A stretch of 64,000 nucleotides of DNA. It comes from Alteromonas gracilis. Its GTDB lineage: Bacteria > Pseudomonadota > Gammaproteobacteria > Enterobacterales > Alteromonadaceae. The stretch covers positions 186,001 to 250,000 of the forward strand of contig NZ_PVNO01000005.1 in assembly GCF_002993325.1 (NCBI RefSeq), given 5' to 3'. Below, piece by piece: positions 32,191 to 41,227 of this stretch (position 1 is its first letter; each line of letters begins with the position of its first letter). Made by a program: the position numbers and the translations under genes. The notes beneath the pieces were generated by a model that searched no databases, had not been told where the DNA came from, and saw only the letters and a list, made by a program, of their open reading frames with translations.

Positions 32191-33834
32191 TTACGAGGTT
32201 TTCGCATTAATAACGGGGAATACAATTATAAATTCCACTCCTTCGCCTTCCTCACTGGTTATCGATATCGAACCATTAAGCGCTTGCGTCACCAAGTTGT
32301 AAACTAAGTGCATGCCTAGTCCTGAACCGCCCTGACCTCGTTTTGTCGTAACGAAGGGGTCGAATATTCGCTTGCGGATCTCAGGTGGAATGCCTTTACC
32401 GTTATCGGTATAAACAAGCTTGAGTTTATTATCACTAACTAACTCGGCACTAATGTCTATTGTGCCTTCTTCCATTGATTCAAACCCATGAATAACTGAA
32501 TTCATAATTAAGTTAATCAAGATTTGATTTATTGGGCCAGCCTTCGTTTCAACGTTTAAGGTAGGGTCGCAATTTACGTTGATGTTGTGTTTTAATTTTT
32601 TTAGTCGAGGCTGCAATGACAGTAGTATCTCATTAACTAGCTGCACAACGCAAAAACTTCGGCTAGATTCTGACGTTTGATCCACCGCAACTTGCTTAAA
32701 ACTGCTAATTAGTTCTGCTGCTCGGTTCAAATTCCTATAAATGATGTTCAGATTTTCTTTGCTTTCATCTAAAAAGCGCTTCATTGCGCTAGCCTTAAGC
32801 GTCTTGTTGTCGAAGTCTTTCTGGATAACCTCAAGTCTATCTAACATCATGGTTGATGCTGTAACGCCTAAGCCAATTGGCGTGTTTACTTCGTGAGCCA
32901 CCCCTGCAACCATATCACCCAGGGACGCCATTTTTTCATTTTGCACTATTTGTCGCTGGAATTGATGAAGCTTCTCTAGCGTTTGAATTAGTTCTTGGTT
33001 TGCGTCTTTTAATGCTGTGGTTCGATGACTCACCATATCTTCAAGGCTTGCATTAAGCTTTCTGTGCTGCTCTTCTGCCTGACGCTGCTTCTGCATATAC
33101 TCTTGCATGCGAAAAAGCATCACATTTACCGCGTCAGCCAGTATATCTAGCTCACGGATACTAGAGCGGTCAGCTCTTGCAGAGTAATCCCTTTGACGGG
33201 ATGTACGCTGTAAGAAGCTAGCAATTTGTTCCACGGGGCCGGTCACAACGCGCTGCAAGCGCACTGCTGAATAGAAACTAATGGCAAGTAAAGCAAGTGC
33301 TACTGCTATGTTAAGCCAAATTGACTTTCCAACTAGCTCATTGAAGTTATCTGATGACACTCGCAAATATATCCAGCCCAGCTGAATATTGGTTTCTGTG
33401 TCGAAGACTTTGGCACTTAATTCAAGGTAGTGACCGTTATCAGCAAACTGAGGCGCCATGAATAGGGAAGGTAATTGACTTTCTTTTCCGCCAAGCAGTA
33501 GCTGGCCTTCTCTATTATAAGAGGCAAATATTTGAGGTTCAGCTGATTGGCTTTGTAACTTATATACGTGGGCGTTTAAAACAAGCTCTGCTGCGCTAAG
33601 ATTGCTCAATGCACCTTCGATGCGTTCGGGTGTTTCATCATAGAGATAATTAGAGGAACTTCTCGCGACCAGTTTTGCGAGCATGAGCGCGTTTGACTCA
33701 AGCTCATTTCGATATGTCTCAATTTGCGTATAAACAGCGAGCGTTGACAAAACGGCAAGTGAAAACGTAGTAATTGACATTACTACCCAAAGAAAAAGGC
33801 TTCTAATAGAAAGCTTAACTGCGTTATCTGTCAT
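32191..33834 (-). CDS. Orphan membrane sensor histidine kinase
   Basis: Sensor kinase, about 547 aa from the ATG at 33834; a TTG at 33876 would add 14 residues that look unrelated. TM1 at about 12-34, periplasmic sensor of about 140 residues, TM2 at about 172-192, then HAMP, a coiled coil, and the kinase core. The H-box reads GVAHEVNTPIGLG (His near 313), N-box LIMNSVIHGFE, G1 DNGKGIP, G2 GGSGLGMHLV. The HEVNTPIG form of the H-box is seen in kinases with diverse partners. No response regulator is adjacent apart from arcA, whose known partner ArcB has a different architecture, so the partner is unknown. Confidence 0.85.
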   Translation of the reverse strand: MTDNAVKLSIRSLFLWVVMSITTFSLAVLSTLAVYTQIETYRNELESNALMLAKLVARSSSNYLYDETPERIEGALSNLSAAELVLNAHVYKLQSQSAEPQIFASYNREGQLLLGGKESQLPSLFMAPQFADNGHYLELSAKVFDTETNIQLGWIYLRVSSDNFNELVGKSIWLNIAVALALLAISFYSAVRLQRVVTGPVEQIASFLQRTSRQRDYSARADRSSIRELDILADAVNVMLFRMQEYMQKQRQAEEQHRKLNASLEDMVSHRTTALKDANQELIQTLEKLHQFQRQIVQNEKMASLGDMVAGVAHEVNTPIGLGVTASTMMLDRLEVIQKDFDNKTLKASAMKRFLDESKENLNIIYRNLNRAAELISSFKQVAVDQTSESSRSFCVVQLVNEILLSLQPRLKKLKHNINVNCDPTLNVETKAGPINQILINLIMNSVIHGFESMEEGTIDISAELVSDNKLKLVYTDNGKGIPPEIRKRIFDPFVTTKRGQGGSGLGMHLVYNLVTQALNGSISITSEEGEGVEFIIVFPVINAKTS

Positions 33835-33946
33835 ATCCGTTTTGCATACAAACCATGCGCGTCTTCCGTAGGACAATAGTGGCGCATTATCCTACAAAAG
33901 GAAAGGTGCGCATAAACAATAATTAATATGGCAAAAACGGCGAGCT

Positions 33947-35365
33947 TCAAAGAGATGCGTAAAGCTGTTGATAGTCTTTTGCCGCGGCCTCCCACGTAAA
34001 ACGTGTTCTCATTCCCCGCAGCTGCATCTCTCTGAATTTAGCCTTATCTTCATAATAGGCAAGCAGTGCGCGGCGAATACATGTCAAAAGTGCATAAGGC
34101 GTTGGATCGTCAAACACGAACCCAGTCCCTTCTAGGTCATTGCTATGGTCGATAACCGTATCTTTTAAACCGCCAACAGAGCGCACAATTGGAACGGTAC
34201 CGTAGGCTAAACTATACATCTGATTTAAGCCACAGGGTTCAAACTGAGACGGCATGAGGAAAAAGTCTGCGCCCGCCTCAACAAGATGGGCGTGTTCTGA
34301 GCTAAATCCGTTAATAAAAGCAAATTGGTCGGGATGCTGTTGGGCAAACTCACCTAAATCCATACACACTTTCGGATCGCCGGTTCCTACAATCACCATT
34401 TGAACACTATGCTTAATCAGATCATCTAAAATCGGGAGAATATAACCGAAGCCTTTTTGTTCGGTAAGGCGACATACCATACCGATTAGCGGTATATCAG
34501 CGTTATCAGGCAATCCGCATTTTTCCTGCAATACGCGTTTACACGACGTTTTCGCATGAAAGTTTTCGGTACTGTAATTTTCTGGCAAAAATGTGTCGGT
34601 CTCAGGGTTCCATTGTGTGTAGTCACAGCCATTCAGTATCCCGCTCAAGTCTGCTTGCCGTTTAACTAAGCGCTCGTGAAGCCCATGGCTGCCTAAATCG
34701 GTTAATAACTCTTTTGCGTAATTTGGGCTAACGGTAGTGATTTTCGTTGCGAACTCAATACCGCACTGGAGCATATTGACATATCCGCCATGCACTTGAT
34801 TTGAGATATCGGGATGATGGCGTAGATATGGAATGGTGTCGAGCTTATGCACCCCTTGAAAAGCCGCGTTATGAATAGTGAATACAGTTGCGGTATCTTT
34901 AAAATAGCCTGACTTTTCATGGTTGAGTAAGAACGGCAACATAGCCGTGTGCCAGTCATGGCAATGGATGACATCTGGTTGTTTATTAATCGCTTTTAGC
35001 GTTTGTAGAACTGCACCGCTGAAAAAACTAAATCGCTCTCCGTTATCGTCGTATGCGTCAAATGCGTTAGCATAGAGTCCTTCTCGCATAAAATGCTCGG
35101 GTGAGTCGACGAAATAAATAGGAATATCGTGCCACTGCAAATACCGAATATTAAAATGGTAAACTTGGCCTTCAGTAAACAAGGTTTGCGGTTCTGTTAC
35201 CGTGGCTAAATTAAGTTGTTCATCCAGTACACGGTAGTAGGGCATCACAATAGTAATATCCTCACCTAACGCATGAAGTGCAAGAGGAAGGGCTTTCCCC
35301 ACATCTGCAAGGCCGCCGGTTTTCACCAGTTCTTCCACTTCCGAAATAGCAAATACAATATTCAC
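33947..35365 (-). CDS. glgA: Glycogen synthase GlgA
   Basis: ADP-glucose-dependent glycosyltransferase of family GT5 that extends glycogen. I chose the GTG at 35365 behind GGGAGA, giving VNIVFAISEVEELVKTGGLA at the start; a TTG/ATG further up adds 11 unrelated residues. The KTGGLADV motif (about 15-22) binds ADP-glucose; the second domain has VCRLTEQKGF and PSQFEPCGLNQMYSLAYGTV with the conserved Glu. Length (472 aa) is close to E. coli GlgA (477). No glgB, glgC or glgP is adjacent, so it is separated from the rest of the pathway. Confidence 0.93.
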   Translation of the reverse strand: MNIVFAISEVEELVKTGGLADVGKALPLALHALGEDITIVMPYYRVLDEQLNLATVTEPQTLFTEGQVYHFNIRYLQWHDIPIYFVDSPEHFMREGLYANAFDAYDDNGERFSFFSGAVLQTLKAINKQPDVIHCHDWHTAMLPFLLNHEKSGYFKDTATVFTIHNAAFQGVHKLDTIPYLRHHPDISNQVHGGYVNMLQCGIEFATKITTVSPNYAKELLTDLGSHGLHERLVKRQADLSGILNGCDYTQWNPETDTFLPENYSTENFHAKTSCKRVLQEKCGLPDNADIPLIGMVCRLTEQKGFGYILPILDDLIKHSVQMVIVGTGDPKVCMDLGEFAQQHPDQFAFINGFSSEHAHLVEAGADFFLMPSQFEPCGLNQMYSLAYGTVPIVRSVGGLKDTVIDHSNDLEGTGFVFDDPTPYALLTCIRRALLAYYEDKAKFREMQLRGMRTRFTWEAAAKDYQQLYASL

Positions 35366-35426
35366 AGGTGCTCTCCCAGAGCTTAATGCACAGCGCACTT
35401 ATTATGTTGTAAGGTTCGAACCGCAT

Positions 35427-35459
35427 AAAAAGCCACCGAGCAGAGCACTCAATGGCTTT
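35427..35459 (-). terminator. Terminator between rsmC and glgA
   Basis: AAAGCCA and TGGCTTT form a 7-bp stem around 17 bases that can pair further; on the minus strand it ends in TTTTT. Probably ends the trmB-rsmC transcript. Confidence 0.55.
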
Positions 35460-35507
35460 AACATCAGACAGTCATGCTAAATTAGCACAAGCTTATGGCT
35501 TTTTTAA

Positions 35508-36590
35508 TTACAACGCAGCCTGATAAACAGAAAATTGTGAAGTTTGTGCTGTTGTATAAACCGTTTGAAAATGTTCTGACAGCAATCCAGGATAAGGTAA
35601 AAAGCGGTTGGCAACCATTTGCATGGTACCGCCACGAGACAAGCAGGCTTTCGCATCTGATATAAAGCGTTTAGTGATCGTGTAGTCTGTTTTTACACCG
35701 GTATGGAAAGGTGGATTAGTAACAATGTGCTGTATTTTTTGCGTTATACCATGCAAACCATCAGCAGCGTACAAGGTGGCCGACAACTGATTTTCCGCAA
35801 GCGTCAGTGCACTACAATACACCGCCAGCGCGCTCACATCTGTGAGGTGCAATTTTAAATGCGGATATTTCAGCATGATGTAGCTCGCTATAACGCCCGC
35901 ACCACACGCAAAGTCTAGTATTTCACCACTCAGTGAGGACGAGAGTTTTTCTAACAATAGCTCGGTACCTGCATCAAGTTCTTTGTAGCTAAACACACCA
36001 GGCATTGTGGCTACTTGCCATGATGTACCTTCAACGGTGTAGGTATTTATATCCACCCATGCATCGGCCTCGAACGCAATATGAGGTTCATCTACCACAA
36101 CGGTAATAAGACTGCAGTGACGCGCCGAGTCCACTTTTTGTGTCGTACCATATTGCTGCATCAATTTCGCAGCGCTTTTTATACCGCCTTTATTTTCGCC
36201 TACAACGTGAATATGACCGTGTTGCCCGACCATACCTGCCGCCATTCTTAACAGCATTTGGAAATGGGTTTTGGCCTTGGGCAAGAAAATCATTACATCG
36301 GTATGTGATTTTTCAAGCGTCACAAAGGGCGCGAATATATGAGTATGATTACCGACTTTTTGAGTCACCTCAAAACCTTTGCGGTTAATATCTCTGCTAT
36401 CAAATGACGCTGAGGGAATAACCCGTACAGACTCTGAAAACACATCAAAATACTGATGAACAACGGTCACTTCCTGTGATTTCAAACTATCTAGGAAGTA
36501 AGCGTCGGAAGGGTTGATAAACGCCCATTCGCCTTTTTCGAACAGTGAAATATTGCGTTCTAACAGCTGGCTTTGAGGAGATAAGATCAT
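35508..36590 (-). CDS. rsmC: 16S rRNA m2G1207 methyltransferase RsmC
   Basis: Methylates N2 of G1207 in 16S rRNA of the 30S subunit. Two similar Rossmann domains: a degenerate N-terminal one (about 1-180) and an active C-terminal one with SAM-binding ILDFACGAGVIASYI near residue 218 and the catalytic NPPFHTG near 287, which marks the N2-guanine methyltransferases. Length of 360 aa is typical. Its ATG overlaps the trmB stop by one base (TAATG on the minus strand). Confidence 0.93.
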   Translation of the reverse strand: MILSPQSQLLERNISLFEKGEWAFINPSDAYFLDSLKSQEVTVVHQYFDVFSESVRVIPSASFDSRDINRKGFEVTQKVGNHTHIFAPFVTLEKSHTDVMIFLPKAKTHFQMLLRMAAGMVGQHGHIHVVGENKGGIKSAAKLMQQYGTTQKVDSARHCSLITVVVDEPHIAFEADAWVDINTYTVEGTSWQVATMPGVFSYKELDAGTELLLEKLSSSLSGEILDFACGAGVIASYIMLKYPHLKLHLTDVSALAVYCSALTLAENQLSATLYAADGLHGITQKIQHIVTNPPFHTGVKTDYTITKRFISDAKACLSRGGTMQMVANRFLPYPGLLSEHFQTVYTTAQTSQFSVYQAAL

Positions 36591-37309
36591 TACTTAGTGC
36601 GCTCGAATATTAAATCCCATACCCCATGGCCTAGCTTCTGGCCGCGGGTTTCAAACTTGGTGATTGGACGATAGTCCGGGCGAGGTACATAGTCGCCGTC
36701 AGTTGCCGTGTTGGTGTAACCGTCAGCATTATTCATGACCTCTAGCATGTGCTCAGCGTATTGCTCCCAATCAGTCGCCATATGAAAGCAGCCGCCAATG
36801 GCTAATTTAGTGCGAACTAATTCAACAAATTCAGGTTGTACAATACGACGCTTATGGTGGCGCTTTTTGTGCCATGGGTCTGGGAAAAATAGCTGGAGGC
36901 GAGATATTGAACCATCTGGGATCATATTTTTTAGCACTTCAACCGCGTCGTGCTCCATTACCCGTAAATTTTCAACGCCTTGTTCGCTAGCATCGGATAA
37001 GCAAGCACCAACGCCTGGTCGATGCACTTCAATGCCAATAAAGTCTTTTTCAGGGGCATTCGCGGCCATTTCAACTAACGATTTGCCCATACCAAAGCCA
37101 ATTTCTAACACCACAGGCGCACTTCGCCCAAAAAGATCAGGCAGCGATAAGGGGGATTCGACATAGTCAATACCCTTAGTTGGCCAGTGATCTTCAAGCG
37201 CTTTTTCTTGTGCTTTTGTAAGTCTACCTTCGCGTTTTACGAAGCTTTTTACTTTGCTTACGTATACTCCGGCGGCTTCAGCTTCCGCCTGACTTTTGAA
37301 TTGCCTCAT
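36590..37309 (-). CDS. trmB: tRNA m7G46 methyltransferase TrmB
   Basis: Makes N7-methylguanosine at position 46 of tRNA. I chose the ATG at 37309, which gives 239 aa, the same as E. coli TrmB; a GTG at 37354 would add 15 residues. The motif [20 protein letters not shown] lies near the N-terminus, followed by the SAM-binding [11 protein letters not shown] and the signature [15 protein letters not shown] near 150. Coupled to rsmC; overlapping nothing upstream. Confidence 0.95.
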   Translation of the reverse strand: MRQFKSQAEAEAAGVYVSKVKSFVKREGRLTKAQEKALEDHWPTKGIDYVESPLSLPDLFGRSAPVVLEIGFGMGKSLVEMAANAPEKDFIGIEVHRPGVGACLSDASEQGVENLRVMEHDAVEVLKNMIPDGSISRLQLFFPDPWHKKRHHKRRIVQPEFVELVRTKLAIGGCFHMATDWEQYAEHMLEVMNNADGYTNTATDGDYVPRPDYRPITKFETRGQKLGHGVWDLIFERTK

Positions 37310-37400
37310 TTGCAATGCCTTTCTAACCCAATTTTCTGGTGGCGCATTATCCACTTACCCACGGCTTATGCAACGCTAGAGTAGTAAAAATGCTGTAATT

Positions 37401-38105
37401 TTATACGCCAATTTGCTTAGCAATAATAGATGCAACCGCTTCAGTTTGCTCAAGTACCAGCATATGTCCTGCATCACTGATAGTGTGAAACGCGGCTTTT
37501 GGTAGCTTGCCTTTCAGCTGTTGTATCGCTTGCGCCGGCGCGATAGCGTCTTGCTGTGCAGCAATAAAGGTAACTGGGGCATTGATCTTTGCCAGCGCAT
37601 CAACGGTACTTTCTCGTGGCGTAGTGGCGAGCGTATGATTAAGTAGCGTTGTTTTCCCTAAATCCTGCGCCATGGATTTTACAATGCCAGCCACTTGCTC
37701 ATCCTTCAAACGAGAAGGGTGTATAAATCGTGAAAGATAGGCATCGTTGTCGGGTTTAAAGTTTCCTTGCTTAAGCATAGTGGTCAGTTGTTTACGCTTG
37801 GCAATTTCTTCTTTTGACAACCCTTCTGGGTTGTAACCGATTAACGTTACCGAGGCGATATTGGCAGGATTGCGTTGTGCCACTAAGGCGGCTATAAATC
37901 CACCCATGGAGTAACCTACAAGATGCACTTTTTCATTTTCAAGAATACGATCTTCGCTCAATGCCAGCATCTCTTCTTGTGATGCAGCCCATTGAAGCGG
38001 TACATAACGACGCTGCGCGATAGTTAAAGTGCGCCAAAGGGGCATAAAAATGCGCTCATCGCAAAGCGTACCGGGAAAAAATAAAACAGGGTGCTGCACA
38101 GACAC
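37401..38105 (-). CDS. Alpha/beta-fold hydrolase
   Basis: Cytoplasmic alpha/beta hydrolase of 234 aa without a signal peptide. The oxyanion region reads LFFPGTLCDERIF, the nucleophile elbow is GYSMGG (Ser near residue 67), the acidic residue probably lies in AAQQDAIAP near 188, and the catalytic His in DAGHMLVLE near 216. This is the catalytic set of an esterase, thioesterase or BioH-like enzyme. The natural substrate is unknown; there are no biotin genes nearby, so BioH is not claimed. Confidence 0.8.
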   Translation of the reverse strand: MSVQHPVLFFPGTLCDERIFMPLWRTLTIAQRRYVPLQWAASQEEMLALSEDRILENEKVHLVGYSMGGFIAALVAQRNPANIASVTLIGYNPEGLSKEEIAKRKQLTTMLKQGNFKPDNDAYLSRFIHPSRLKDEQVAGIVKSMAQDLGKTTLLNHTLATTPRESTVDALAKINAPVTFIAAQQDAIAPAQAIQQLKGKLPKAAFHTISDAGHMLVLEQTEAVASIIAKQIGV

Positions 38106-38249
38106 GTGTGCTCCTTAACAATAAACTGGCTAGTTACATGCTACCATAGCGCGCTTTTTAATGAATGGTTGCTACGCAGAAAACGACCAGGCGTTGTAAG
38201 TGAACAAGCATTATTGATAAACGACCAAACGGTATTCATTAGCTTATAG

Positions 38250-39323
38250 ATGATTATGACAAAACAACAACACACAGGTAGCTTTGCAGAAAGAGTGCTT
38301 GCATGGTTCGACAAAAACGGGCGAAAGCATTTGCCTTGGCAGCAAGACGTTACGCCTTATAAAGTGTGGGTGTCGGAAATTATGCTCCAGCAAACCCAAG
38401 TTACCACGGTAATCCCTTACTTCGAACGATTTATGGCATCGTTCCCTAGCGTAGAGCACTTGGCTGAAGCATCCCAAGACGACGTACTGCATCATTGGAC
38501 GGGGCTTGGCTACTACGCAAGAGCAAGGAACCTACATAAAGCTGCGAACACGTTAGTAGACAAATATAACGGGGAATTTCCTTACACTCTTGAAGAAGTC
38601 ATGGACTTACCCGGTATAGGACGCTCTACCGCAGGGGCTATATTGTCGCTATCCCGCAATATGCGCTTCCCTATTTTAGATGGGAATGTGAAGCGCGTGC
38701 TGGCTCGCTACTACGCAATAGGTGGGTGGCCGGGACAGAAAAAAGTAGAGAATCAGCTTTGGGAAGTCGCCGAGAAAAACACACCTGCTAATCCAGAAGA
38801 TGGGCGTTGTGCGAACTATACCCAGGTGATGATGGACTTAGGCGCAATGATTTGTACGCGTAGCAAACCAAAATGTGATGACTGCCCGCTCCAAGCCGAC
38901 TGCATCGCTTACGCACAAGGCGCGCAAACTGACTATCCAGGCAAAAAACCTAAAAAAGCGCTGCCAGAAAAATCTACTTTTATGATAGTGGCGCAGTTCA
39001 ATAGCCAGGTGTATTTAGAACAGCGGCCATCAACGGGAATATGGGGGGGCTTGTATGGTTTTATAGAGGTGTCTTCACTAGAAGAGGGGGTTGCACAGCT
39101 AAACAAGCGAGGCATAGTTGTTGATGAGACTCGAGCACTAGAAGGGTTCAGACATACCTTTAGTCACTTTCATTTAGATATCACCCCAGTAGTGGCCGTG
39201 GTAAACTCTGCTCCATCAAAACGCGTTGCCGAGACGGCATCTCGCTGGTTTTCGTTAAACGAGCCCATTGAAGTTGGTTTAGCGGCACCGACAACCAAAA
39301 TTATTCAGCAGCTAGTGAATTGA
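38250..39323 (+). CDS. mutY: Adenine DNA glycosylase MutY
   Basis: Removes adenine mispaired with 8-oxoguanine. The catalytic Glu is in [10 protein letters not shown] near residue 46 and the catalytic Asp in [11 protein letters not shown] near 147, after the helix-hairpin-helix [13 protein letters not shown]. The [4Fe-4S] cluster ligands follow as C-x6-C-x2-C-x5-C ([17 protein letters not shown]). The C-terminal NUDIX-like domain that senses 8-oxoG includes GIWGGLYGF near 266 and [10 protein letters not shown]. Length 357 aa. ATG at 38250 or two codons on at 38256. yggX follows, as in E. coli. Confidence 0.96.
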   Translation: MIMTKQQHTGSFAERVLAWFDKNGRKHLPWQQDVTPYKVWVSEIMLQQTQVTTVIPYFERFMASFPSVEHLAEASQDDVLHHWTGLGYYARARNLHKAANTLVDKYNGEFPYTLEEVMDLPGIGRSTAGAILSLSRNMRFPILDGNVKRVLARYYAIGGWPGQKKVENQLWEVAEKNTPANPEDGRCANYTQVMMDLGAMICTRSKPKCDDCPLQADCIAYAQGAQTDYPGKKPKKALPEKSTFMIVAQFNSQVYLEQRPSTGIWGGLYGFIEVSSLEEGVAQLNKRGIVVDETRALEGFRHTFSHFHLDITPVVAVVNSAPSKRVAETASRWFSLNEPIEVGLAAPTTKIIQQLVN

Positions 39324-39363
39324 GTATAAACAGCGTACTGTTTATGCATTGCTAAGCAGATAG

Positions 39364-39654
<291 letters not shown>

Positions 39655-39805
39655 GCAAAAAAGCGTTTTTTGAGCAAACAATGTGCAAACAGTAATAAAA
39701 GCGCAAAAAAAGCGAGAAAAACGGTTGACTTGTGAAAGCGAAAACCGTTTAATACGCACCCACAGCAGGACAGGCAGTCAACGCCTAGAACGCTAACAAG
39801 TTTCA

Positions 39806-39881
39806 GCCTCGATAGCTCAGTTGGTAGAGCAGCGGATTGAAAATCCGCGTGTCCCTGGTTCGATCCCGGGTCGAGGCACCA
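39806..39881 (+). tRNA. tRNA-Phe (GAA)
   Basis: 76 bases including an encoded CCA. Acceptor stem GCCTCGA/TCGAGGC, D arm AGCTCAGTTGGTAGAGC, anticodon stem GCGGA/TCCGC around the loop TTGAAAA with anticodon GAA, T arm CCTGGTTCGATCCCGGG. All stems pair. An intrinsic terminator begins 11 bases after the CCA. Confidence 0.97.
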
Positions 39882-39984
39882 TTATTCAGAGAGCCCTGCA
39901 TGAAAATGCGGGGCTTTTTTGATCCTGGCGGTTGAAGAACCAGGCACACGCTAACGTGCCCCAGCGGCTGCGCCGCGCGTTGCA
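39863..39984 (+). repeat. tRNA-Phe 3'-end repeat, unit 1
   Basis: First unit (122 bp) of a direct tandem repeat. It begins inside the tRNA-Phe gene with ATCCCGGGTCGAGGCACCAT, then a terminator hairpin, then a conserved 3' half with AACCAGGCACACGCTAACG and a GC-rich GCGGCTGCGCCGC hairpin, ending GCGCGTTGCA. Confidence 0.85.
39892..39920 (+). terminator. Terminator after tRNA-Phe (unit 1)
   Basis: AGCCCTGCAT-GAAA-ATGCGGGGCT gives a 10-bp stem (one T-G wobble) with a GAAA tetraloop and a run of six T. Confidence 0.85.
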
Positions 39985-40103
39985 ATCCCGGGTCGAGGCA
40001 CCATCATTGAAGCCCTTGCAGAAATGCAGGGGCTTTTTTGATTCCGATGATTGGAAAACCAGGCACACGCTAACGTGCCCCTGCGGCTGCGCCGCGCGTT
40101 GCA
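39985..40103 (+). repeat. tRNA-Phe 3'-end repeat, unit 2
   Basis: Second unit (119 bp). It repeats the last 19 bases of the tRNA plus one (20 of 20 identical), carries its own terminator hairpin with a different stem sequence, and a 3' half almost identical to unit 1. After it, ATCC at 40104 is the start of a third copy at most. The tRNA part is only the 3' end and cannot make a tRNA. Confidence 0.85.
40011..40039 (+). terminator. Second terminator (unit 2)
   Basis: AGCCCTTGCA-GAAA-TGCAGGGGCT gives a 10-bp stem with one T-G wobble, GAAA tetraloop and six T. The stem differs from that of unit 1 at several positions but still pairs. Confidence 0.85.
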
Positions 40104-40190
40104 ATCCTATTGTGAATTATCATCTCTTTGTGCAAGCCTCGAATCGTTCTGCTACTCTTTTAATTAGTTTTCTCTTCTCCTTTCCCAATT

Positions 40191-40835
40191 ATGCGTTTTT
40201 CAGGCTTACTTATAATTATTGGCGCTCTTCTTCAGATGCCTACGGCTGGCCAGGCGAAAACAATTGACGTGTTAGCTATTGAGTACCCGCCTTTTACCAC
40301 GTCAAAGGAATCAAGTGACGGTATAGCGTTTGAGCTGTTGCGAAAAGCTGCACTTAGCGACGACATAACATGGCGAGCTGTTTATGCGCCCCCAGGGCGA
40401 GCGGCAGCAATTATTCGGTCAGGGGAGTGGTGCGCTAGTTTCTATCCCGTTGTTGAGAGCATAAAGTCTCAGTCGATTGTCCTGTCTAAAAGTAAAGTCA
40501 GTATTGGATTAGTGCGCTTAGCAGAAGAAAATACATTTTCATGGCAATCACTACATGAGCTTGCTGGAAGGAGTGTAGCGTTATTGCGCACAAAAGAGGA
40601 CTCTGCGTTTGCACAACAATTTACTGATGCGGGTTTTGATGTGGTGTTTGTTGAAAACATTGTAACGGGTATTCGTCTAGTAAAGATGGGGCGTGTAGAT
40701 TACTCTCTAAGTGATAATCTGTCTTTTGCTCAGCAAAATGATGAAGAGCTACAATTTTCCAAAAGCTCCCTTGTCGTAACGCCTGTCACGCTTTATCTCA
40801 ATCCTAACTGCAACGTTACACGATTTTTTAATTAA
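40191..40835 (+). CDS. Periplasmic solute-binding-like protein
   Basis: Exported protein of 214 aa related to the family 3 (amino-acid type) substrate-binding proteins. Signal peptide at about residues 1-22 (MRFSGLLIIIGALLQMPTAGQA). The mature start IDVLAIEYPPFTTSKESSDG and the later LAGRSVALLRTKEDSAF and GRVDYSLSDN follow the SBP fold. It is shorter than usual (about 240-260) and stops just after LYLNPNCNVTRFF, so the last helix may be missing. No permease or ATPase genes lie near it; many Alteromonadaceae have such stand-alone proteins, some as sensors. The start ATG lacks a strong RBS. Confidence 0.7.
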   Translation: MRFSGLLIIIGALLQMPTAGQAKTIDVLAIEYPPFTTSKESSDGIAFELLRKAALSDDITWRAVYAPPGRAAAIIRSGEWCASFYPVVESIKSQSIVLSKSKVSIGLVRLAEENTFSWQSLHELAGRSVALLRTKEDSAFAQQFTDAGFDVVFVENIVTGIRLVKMGRVDYSLSDNLSFAQQNDEELQFSKSSLVVTPVTLYLNPNCNVTRFFN

Positions 40836-41227
40836 CCCTTAACGCTTTGTTGCTGTGCCTTTTAGTTTATCAATATCTAAATCGTCCATACCTGTCACTC
40901 TTTTAGAGTGGTACATACTTTCAAGTTAGACACAAATAGCGACCAAAATACCCTTTTTATAAAAAATTTATGCATGTTCTTGCCTACTTCCCAAAATGGA
41001 TACTACGCTTACATTATATGGGCACAGCCAGATACGGTCATAGCCAGTTAAGTATAACTTTGTTATCTACCTGGATTAACAAAGCTATGCTGTCTTTGCG
41101 CGAGGCTTTTTGTCTTCGGCGCTTATCTAGCGTGCGTCGCGCTCTGTAATTCGTTAACTAAGTTACATCGTAATTATGAAAGAGTTCTGCTGGTTTTCGA
41201 TCACAGTGCTTTTTTAAGGAGAGTTTT
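40836..41227. other. Intergenic region upstream of the first chemosensory cluster
   Basis: 392 bases without a gene. It holds an AT-rich stretch near 40955-40975 and a perfect 8-bp inverted repeat CTTTGTTA/TAACAAAG at 41058-41084, either a regulator site or a small hairpin. An AAGGAGAG ribosome-binding site (41216-41223) precedes the TTG of the first receptor. No convincing sigma-28 promoter was found. Confidence 0.5.
41058..41084. promoter_or_regulatory. Inverted repeat upstream of first mcp
   Basis: CTTTGTTA and TAACAAAG with an 11-base spacer form a perfect dyad about 145 bases before the receptor start. It may be an operator; there is no T-run, so it is not a terminator. Confidence 0.3.

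Noticed and set aside
37401..38105. Assignment of the alpha/beta hydrolase as BioH
   Set aside because: The catalytic triad fits, but no biotin genes are near and overall similarity cannot be judged, so only the fold is claimed.
39657..39680. AT-rich inverted repeat after yggX (CAAAAAAGCGTTTTTTG)
   Set aside because: Stem is only A-T pairs apart from the ends, so a stable terminator is doubtful.
39803..40267. Short open frames on both strands across the tRNA-Phe repeats
   Set aside because: They run through the tRNA, terminator hairpins and repeat units; their similarity to each other only reflects the DNA repeat.
40920..40950. Possible sigma-28 promoter upstream of the first receptor (TCAAGTTA)
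   Set aside because: The -10 element does not match GCCGATAA at the required spacing.
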